A stretch of DNA of 21,352 bases from positions 1 to 21,352 of the forward strand of contig JAZQJX010000104.1 in assembly GCA_045541875.1 (NCBI GenBank). The letters are read 5' to 3'. Positions 17,643-21,352 of the stretch are shown piece by piece. The DNA is from RGIG1828 sp045541875. GTDB taxonomy: Bacteria > Bacillota > Clostridia > UMGS1810. A program made the translations under genes and the position numbers. The notes below the pieces were generated by a model. It made no database searches, was not told the origin of the DNA, and saw only the letters and a program-made list of their open reading frames with translations. Position 1 is the first letter of the stretch; each line of letters opens with the position of its first letter.

Positions 17643-19526
17643 TTATTTTTCAAGGCAAAAAGCCTGATATCCGCATATTTCAGGAAGAGTAATTTGTGTT
17701 TTCCCATTTGAAACATTAAACTCTACGCCTTCCTTTTGAGGAATTGTATACACCTGTGAATATTCACCATCTATGGTTATTTCCGCACCGGAAGCAAGCA
17801 CATTATGTTCCTCAACAACGCCGATTTTTCCGCGGTGTTCGGGATATGTTGACTTTATGTGAAGTATATCATGATTGTCTGATGTCAAAACCGAAACACG
17901 TGTTGAAGACGGGAGCGAATCGGATGATATGATACGTTCAGGCAAAAGTGTATCAAGAATCTTTTCAACCAATTTCTTATGAAAAACCCCGCCATATTTG
18001 AGATATGACTCAAAAACTTTAAAACTTATGTGGGCTCTGTTGCCGCATAAGGCTACCGCACTATATCCTTCGCTTTTACGGTAGGGTAAATAACAATAAG
18101 CGTGAAGTCCGTCAAAATGAGCATCATAATAAGGCTCTATTCTGTCTGCTATGCTATATTCGCTTTTCATTTTTATGCCATCGGTATACATAGCGCGCAC
18201 ATTACTTCCGCTCTGATAGTATGCGCTGACGGACTCATCATCAGATACCTCTGTCAGATAATCCCATATGCCATCTTGTCTGAAACTCTTTCCGCTTGAA
18301 AGTATGCTTCCTCTAAAGTTTTTGAGTTTGTCATTAAGTTTGTCAGTTATGTCTATATTATCCGGAATAACGAGTAATTTATATTTACCAAATTCCATGT
18401 CTTCATTAACAACATCATATGACACCTTAAGTTCAGAAAGCATTCTGGCTGCTCCTCTGTCACCTTCGGATAAAAAACTTCTGGCATTTTTATGAGTGAT
18501 TTTATTACGTAAAATTGCGGCTTCCACCTTTGGAGCGGTGTTATCGGTATAGGCTTCAAGAGACATTACAAAATCATATGTATCTTTTACAATATCAAAC
18601 AATTCATCATCCATTCCATATGCAGGATGCAAACGATCACCAATGGATGGAGCATATCCGAAAAACAACGCATCATATACATCATTTTCAATAGCCGCTC
18701 TTGTTTTAACTCCGCCAAAGTCATTCCATCCGCGGACAAAACGCCCGTTCATGTATATCAGATTATCTTTGAAATGACGATAATATGGTGCAATGGCAGG
18801 AAGATAATCATATCCCCATTGTGCATCTGTGGGAAGGCACTCAACCTCTACATGGCTCTGGTGCCAGTATAAGTCATCATAGGGATGGCTGTTGAGAATG
18901 AGTCGTTTGTCTTTGGGTACAACTGCACGAATATCAGAGAAAACTTCACGCAATGTGTCAAGAGCAAAGGCAAAAACTTTTGAATCATCATTTACGTCAA
19001 TTCCCAATTCATTCATTTTCTTTATGCAAGATGGACAGTAACAACTTTCCGGCATAAGACAATCACAAAATATACCATCGGGATTCTGCTGCAGTATTTC
19101 CTTGATTTCATCAAGCAAATACTGACGATAGCCTGTATTAAAGCAAGGCGAGCGGAAAAAGTTGTCATTTATCTTGTCAGCCTTGTATACTGTACCATCT
19201 TTATGTACTTTCATAAATTCAGGTTTATCAATCATAAGCTGATGATTGAGCCCACCATTTAAATATGCCGTAACACCTATTCCCCTTTTGTGACATTCTT
19301 TTATGACGTCACCAAGAAGATTTCCTTTCATATTTGGATATACAGTTCCGAGTTTTGTGGGATAATATGAAAAGCCTATATTACAACGGGCAAACATGTT
19401 TATGTAGTCAACATGACACTGCCTGAGTCTCTCTGCGAACTTTTCAGCATCAAAAGTTTCGCCAAAATTATCAATTCCGGGCATATTATGAAAATCAAAA
19501 TGTACTGCTCTTTTAATTTTTTCCAT
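17643..19526 (-). CDS. GHL6-like glycoside hydrolase with TIM barrel and trimerisation-type domain
   Basis: The 627-residue protein is the first gene of the leftward array, starting at ATG 19526 with AGGA eight bases upstream. Residues about 1-320 form a TIM barrel with the GHL6-like signature FHNMPGI-NFGETFD, INMFARCNIGFSYYPTKLG and GI-VTAYLNGG. The candidate nucleophile is D155 in DGIFCD, followed by the cysteine cluster C162-Y-C-P-S-C167, often a metal site in related enzymes. HVEVECLP (about 225-232) supplies candidate acid residues. Residues about 330-520 look like the Rossmann-like trimerisation domain of GH42/GH29-type enzymes (KLLVIPDN), and 535-627 is a beta-rich tail. There is no signal peptide, so it should cut imported oligosaccharides in the cytoplasm. 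The sugar is unknown; these barrels are distantly related to alpha-fucosidase and beta-galactosidase clans. Confidence 0.82.
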   Translation of the reverse strand: MEKIKRAVHFDFHNMPGIDNFGETFDAEKFAERLRQCHVDYINMFARCNIGFSYYPTKLGTVYPNMKGNLLGDVIKECHKRGIGVTAYLNGGLNHQLMIDKPEFMKVHKDGTVYKADKINDNFFRSPCFNTGYRQYLLDEIKEILQQNPDGIFCDCLMPESCYCPSCIKKMNELGIDVNDDSKVFAFALDTLREVFSDIRAVVPKDKRLILNSHPYDDLYWHQSHVEVECLPTDAQWGYDYLPAIAPYYRHFKDNLIYMNGRFVRGWNDFGGVKTRAAIENDVYDALFFGYAPSIGDRLHPAYGMDDELFDIVKDTYDFVMSLEAYTDNTAPKVEAAILRNKITHKNARSFLSEGDRGAARMLSELKVSYDVVNEDMEFGKYKLLVIPDNIDITDKLNDKLKNFRGSILSSGKSFRQDGIWDYLTEVSDDESVSAYYQSGSNVRAMYTDGIKMKSEYSIADRIEPYYDAHFDGLHAYCYLPYRKSEGYSAVALCGNRAHISFKVFESYLKYGGVFHKKLVEKILDTLLPERIISSDSLPSSTRVSVLTSDNHDILHIKSTYPEHRGKIGVVEEHNVLASGAEITIDGEYSQVYTIPQKEGVEFNVSNGKTQITLPEICGYQAFCLEK

Positions 19527-19570
19527 ATGAAAATTCCTCTCAAAAATTTATAGTTGTATTTATTATTCTG

Positions 19571-19590
19571 ATTATATTTTTATAATATCA
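19571..19590 (-). promoter_or_regulatory. Candidate weak promoter for the leftward operon
   Basis: On the minus strand an extended -10, TGATATTAT (19590-19582), sits beside a second -10-like TATAAT (19576-19571), about 45-55 bp before the first start codon. No good -35 box lies at the right distance; that position is filled by the dyad at 19603-19622. This pattern fits an activator-dependent promoter. Confidence 0.5.
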
Positions 19591-19602
19591 CAACTACTAA
19601 AA

Positions 19603-19622
19603 TCCGAAAATGTATTTTCGGA
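19603..19622. promoter_or_regulatory. Perfect 8+8 bp dyad, candidate operator of the operon
   Basis: TCCGAAAA and TTTTCGGA are perfect arms around TGTA. The dyad covers the expected -35 site of the leftward promoter. The bound regulator is unknown; AraC-family sites are usually direct repeats, so a different protein is also possible. Confidence 0.6.
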
Positions 19623-19697
19623 TAGAAAATATGTATTTATGAGCACTTTTGGCTTTTCACTTTCCATAATTTTACTGTAATATTAGGCTGTATCCAT

Positions 19698-19714
19698 TGC
19701 AAATCTGATTTGCA
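19698..19714. promoter_or_regulatory. Perfect 17-bp dyad upstream of the regulator promoter
   Basis: TGCAAATC and GATTTGCA are perfect arms around a central T. The dyad ends 17 bp before the -35 box of the AraC gene's promoter and is unrelated in sequence to the dyad at 19603-19622. It could be an autoregulatory or catabolite-type site. Confidence 0.6.
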
Positions 19715-19731
19715 GTTTATGTAAATTTAAT

Positions 19732-19760
19732 TTGACAAATAAAATCAAAGGTGATATACT
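19732..19760 (+). promoter_or_regulatory. Near-consensus sigma-A promoter for the AraC-family gene
   Basis: TTGACA (19732-19737), a 17-bp spacer and TATACT (19755-19760) with an extended -10 TG (19752-19753). Transcription would start near 19767, leaving a leader of about 85 bases. Confidence 0.85.
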
Positions 19761-19851
19761 TTGCGTGTAATCTATATAAGTGCGTATAAAAATCATGTGC
19801 AAAAAACACCTCAATCGCCAATGAAAAATGCCGGCGGAAAGGAGAATGAAT

Positions 19852-20709
19852 ATGAAATCGAATCAAAACAGTTTAATTACTTCTATTAATTCTTCTGACT
19901 GTAAAGAAGTGCTGCATAACACACTTTTTTCAAACGAACTCGAACGTCTGAAAATGAGCATATATGAAATGAGTTATGCTATTTTAGACCAGAACTGGCA
20001 TATGAGCAATTTATTTGTCCCTTTTAGCAGAATCTACTTCGTTTGCAAAGGCAGTGCTGATATTTTCTGTAATGGTAAGCAAACAACCATAACCCCGGGC
20101 AATGCATACATTCTGCCGGCAGACAGCAATTATTCTTTCAAATGCGATTCATACCTTGAGAAATTTTATTTTCACTTTAATATATATTGTCAGGGAAATT
20201 TTGACATTTTCTCTTCAGTGAAAGATATTATCACATTGGAAAACCGAAACGAAGAAATCAAAATTCTGCTTGATAACTGGGACACAGACGATTTATTACC
20301 CGTTCTCCAGATTAAATCAATTCTATACAAAACTGTTTGCGACGGTCTGATAAGTTCGAATATTTCACTTGATAAAATCAACCCATATTCAGATGTTGTT
20401 AAACATACTTTTGATTATATAAACAACAACCTGAGTGCAAACATAAAACTTGATGATATAGCAAGCGAACTTTCTTTCTCTAAAAGTTATATAAGTAAAT
20501 GCTTTAAAAACGAAACCGGCTTATCTGTAAAAAACTACCTCGCTAATAAGTTGATGATAGAAACAGCTATTTCACTAAAGCACACCAATATGACAATAAA
20601 AGAAATCAGTGATTTATACGGGTTCTATGACCAGTTTTATTTCTCAAAACTTTTCACTTCCTATTACGGAATGCCACCAAAAAAATATCGACAAAACGAA
20701 GTGATATAA
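19852..20709 (+). CDS. AraC-family transcriptional regulator
   Basis: I place the start at ATG 19852, seven bases after GGAG, giving 285 residues; upstream ATGs at 19828 and 19846 lie before or too close to that site. Residues about 35-120 form a cupin-like sensor domain (IYFVCKGSADIFCNGKQ--ITPGNAYILPADSNYSF) that probably binds a sugar or oligosaccharide. The C-terminal double helix-turn-helix spans about 185-280, with recognition helices in LDDIASELSFSKSYISKCFK (200-219) and TIKEISDLYGFYDQFYFSKLF (248-268), ending in the family signature YYGMPPKKYR. It is transcribed divergently from the nine-gene array and is the only regulator in the window. It most likely activates the operon when the breakdown product is present; that is inference from position and family. 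Confidence 0.92.
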   Translation: MKSNQNSLITSINSSDCKEVLHNTLFSNELERLKMSIYEMSYAILDQNWHMSNLFVPFSRIYFVCKGSADIFCNGKQTTITPGNAYILPADSNYSFKCDSYLEKFYFHFNIYCQGNFDIFSSVKDIITLENRNEEIKILLDNWDTDDLLPVLQIKSILYKTVCDGLISSNISLDKINPYSDVVKHTFDYINNNLSANIKLDDIASELSFSKSYISKCFKNETGLSVKNYLANKLMIETAISLKHTNMTIKEISDLYGFYDQFYFSKLFTSYYGMPPKKYRQNEVI

Positions 20710-20710
20710 T

Positions 20711-20738
20711 TAAAAACAAAAAAGCAGGCTGAGCCTGC
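20711..20738 (-). terminator. Hairpin terminator on the minus strand, facing the AraC gene end
   Basis: GCAGGC (20724-20729), TGA, GCCTGC (20733-20738). Read on the minus strand, the stem is followed by TTTTTTGTTTTT, a proper terminator tail. On the plus strand no T tract follows, so it guards the regulator gene against leftward transcription from the right end. Confidence 0.7.
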
Positions 20739-20751
20739 ACCCAAGTCGCGG

Positions 20752-20807
20752 GCGTAATTTGATATACATCTTGTCTCGCGAACTAAATTCTGCGTAATTT
20801 CCTATAC
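20752..20807 (+). repeat. Short direct repeat GCGTAATTTnnTATAC, 40-bp period
   Basis: Copies at 20752-20767 and 20792-20807 differ at two bases only and are each preceded nearby by TCGCG. The stretch lies between two hairpins and has no gene. The role is unknown. Confidence 0.6.
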
Positions 20808-20810
20808 AGC

Positions 20811-20841
20811 AAAAAAGATGCCTTATGGGGCATCTTTTTTT
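20811..20841. terminator. Bidirectional rho-independent terminator
   Basis: Six A, GATGCC (20817-20822), a six-base loop, GGCATC (20829-20834) and seven T. It can end the AraC mRNA on the plus strand and the tRNA-like transcript on the minus strand. Confidence 0.85.
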
Positions 20842-20913
20842 GTATCTTCAGGACTTAAATTTTAGCACCCTGATTAAGAGTCAGGTATTCTCTCCAACTG
20901 AGTTAAGCGAAGT
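20842..20913 (-). pseudogene. Decayed tRNA-Lys(CUU)-like sequence
   Basis: The minus strand carries a tRNA-sized 72-nt unit. Its D arm has CTCAGTTGGAGAG. A perfect anticodon arm, CCTGA-CTCTTAA-TCAGG (20885-20869), has U33 and a CTT anticodon. The T arm has lost its pairing (TTTAAGT in place of TTCGAGT) and the acceptor strands do not pair, so it should not work as a tRNA. A terminator follows directly. It shares ancestry with the tRNA-Lys-like end at 243-305. Confidence 0.65.
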
Positions 20914-20933
20914 TGGTAGTTTTCAAGTCTCAA

Positions 20934-21206
20934 GCAATTGCATTAGTATCCGAACCCGTTTTGGGCGTTGTGTTTTTACGCCACTGCATTGTTAAAATAC
21001 TCGCAAATGCGTCAGCATTTACTGCGTTTTTGCCTCACATTGACACAAAAACACAACGCCGAAAATTTTCCAAACCTAAAACAAGATAAAATTACATGTT
21101 TATCAAGGCGGAAGGGCGAAGAAATACTGTCGTATTTCAAGACCGACAACAAAGAAAAACTTTAATTTTACTTGTTTTAGGCGGGTTTGGATACTAACGC
21201 AACTGC
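20934..21206. repeat. Branched inverted repeat of about 270 bp, MITE-like or structured RNA
   Basis: Outer arms 20934-20958 and 21182-21206 match at 22 of 25 positions. Inside are two further stems. A perfect 14-bp pair (20964-20977 with 21047-21060) encloses AAATGC/GCATTT (21005-21020). A 19-bp pair with one bulge (21075-21094 with 21163-21181) encloses GAAATAC/GTATTTC (21121-21138). The short frame at 20968-21165 is not a credible gene. The fold is a three-way junction. It may be a small non-autonomous mobile element or part of a large noncoding RNA. No target-site duplication is obvious. Confidence 0.75.
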
Positions 21207-21212
21207 TTAAAC

Positions 21213-21352
21213 TGCCGGTGGCAGATGAAGGAAGGCTTGAAAAGGCGTAGCGGTTGCTATCGCCTCCTGTGAATCAAGCCGTAGGCGAAGATGAACAGAA
21301 AAGGCGATGTATGCCAAAACTTCCGACGAAACAAGCACCCTCATACGGTGCG
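21213..21352. repeat. Exact 140-bp terminal direct repeat, right copy
   Basis: Identical to the first 140 bases. It starts six bases after the outer arm of the branched inverted repeat. Only this copy shows the sequence upstream of the repeat, and only the left copy shows what follows it. Confidence 0.97.

Noticed and set aside
20968..21165. 65-residue plus-strand reading frame
   Set aside because: It lies wholly within nested inverted repeats and has no ribosome binding site or recognisable domain.
1..21352. Complete circular plasmid
   Set aside because: The end overlap allows it, but no replication, partition or mobilisation gene is present, so I do not claim it.

Overview
The window looks like an accessory polysaccharide-use locus from a low-GC, Gram-positive anaerobe of the Clostridia type. 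The evidence is AT-rich sequence with strong AGGAGG-type ribosome binding sites, S-layer homology (SLH) proteins, Gram-positive signal peptides and an AraC regulator of Firmicutes style. I can name no species. There is no rRNA, CRISPR array, transposase, replication or conjugation gene.

Layout. Nine genes run leftward (minus strand) from about 19526 to 653. One gene, an AraC-family regulator (19852-20709), runs rightward. The head of the leftward array (19526-14944) encodes four proteins without signal peptides: a GHL6-like glycoside hydrolase with a TIM-barrel, an alpha/beta hydrolase (probable carbohydrate esterase), and two paralogous proteins of a family I cannot name. After a 231-bp leader with a 9-bp dyad come five secreted proteins (14712-653). 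These are a 1325-residue protein with three near-identical 301-residue modules, two SLH proteins, and two paralogous heparinase II/III-like polysaccharide lyases that share a catalytic core but carry rearranged accessory domains. Spacing is tight (overlaps, or gaps of 11-44 bp, within each half), so each half is probably one operon. The two halves may be co-transcribed.

How they may work together (inference): the lyases cut a uronic-acid-containing polysaccharide outside the cell, the SLH and modular proteins hold or present substrate and enzymes at the S-layer, and the esterase, GHL6-like enzyme and paralogue pair finish oligosaccharides inside. No transporter is present, so uptake must be encoded elsewhere. 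The AraC protein faces the operon across a 325-bp divergent region. That region holds a near-consensus promoter for the regulator, a weak promoter for the operon, and two different perfect dyads.

Ends. Bases 1-140 and 21213-21352 are identical. This means either a circular contig closed by assembly overlap or two copies of a dispersed repeat. Just inside the ends lie structured noncoding tracts. The left one folds into several hairpins and ends in a tRNA-Lys-like 3' half plus a terminator. The right one has a 72-nt decayed tRNA-Lys-like sequence on the opposite strand and a branched inverted repeat of about 270 bp. Joined across the shared 140 bp, they would make a structured tract of about 580 nt ending in a tRNA-like element. 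This noncoding unit, the unnamed paralogue pair and the modular surface system are the parts most worth follow-up.
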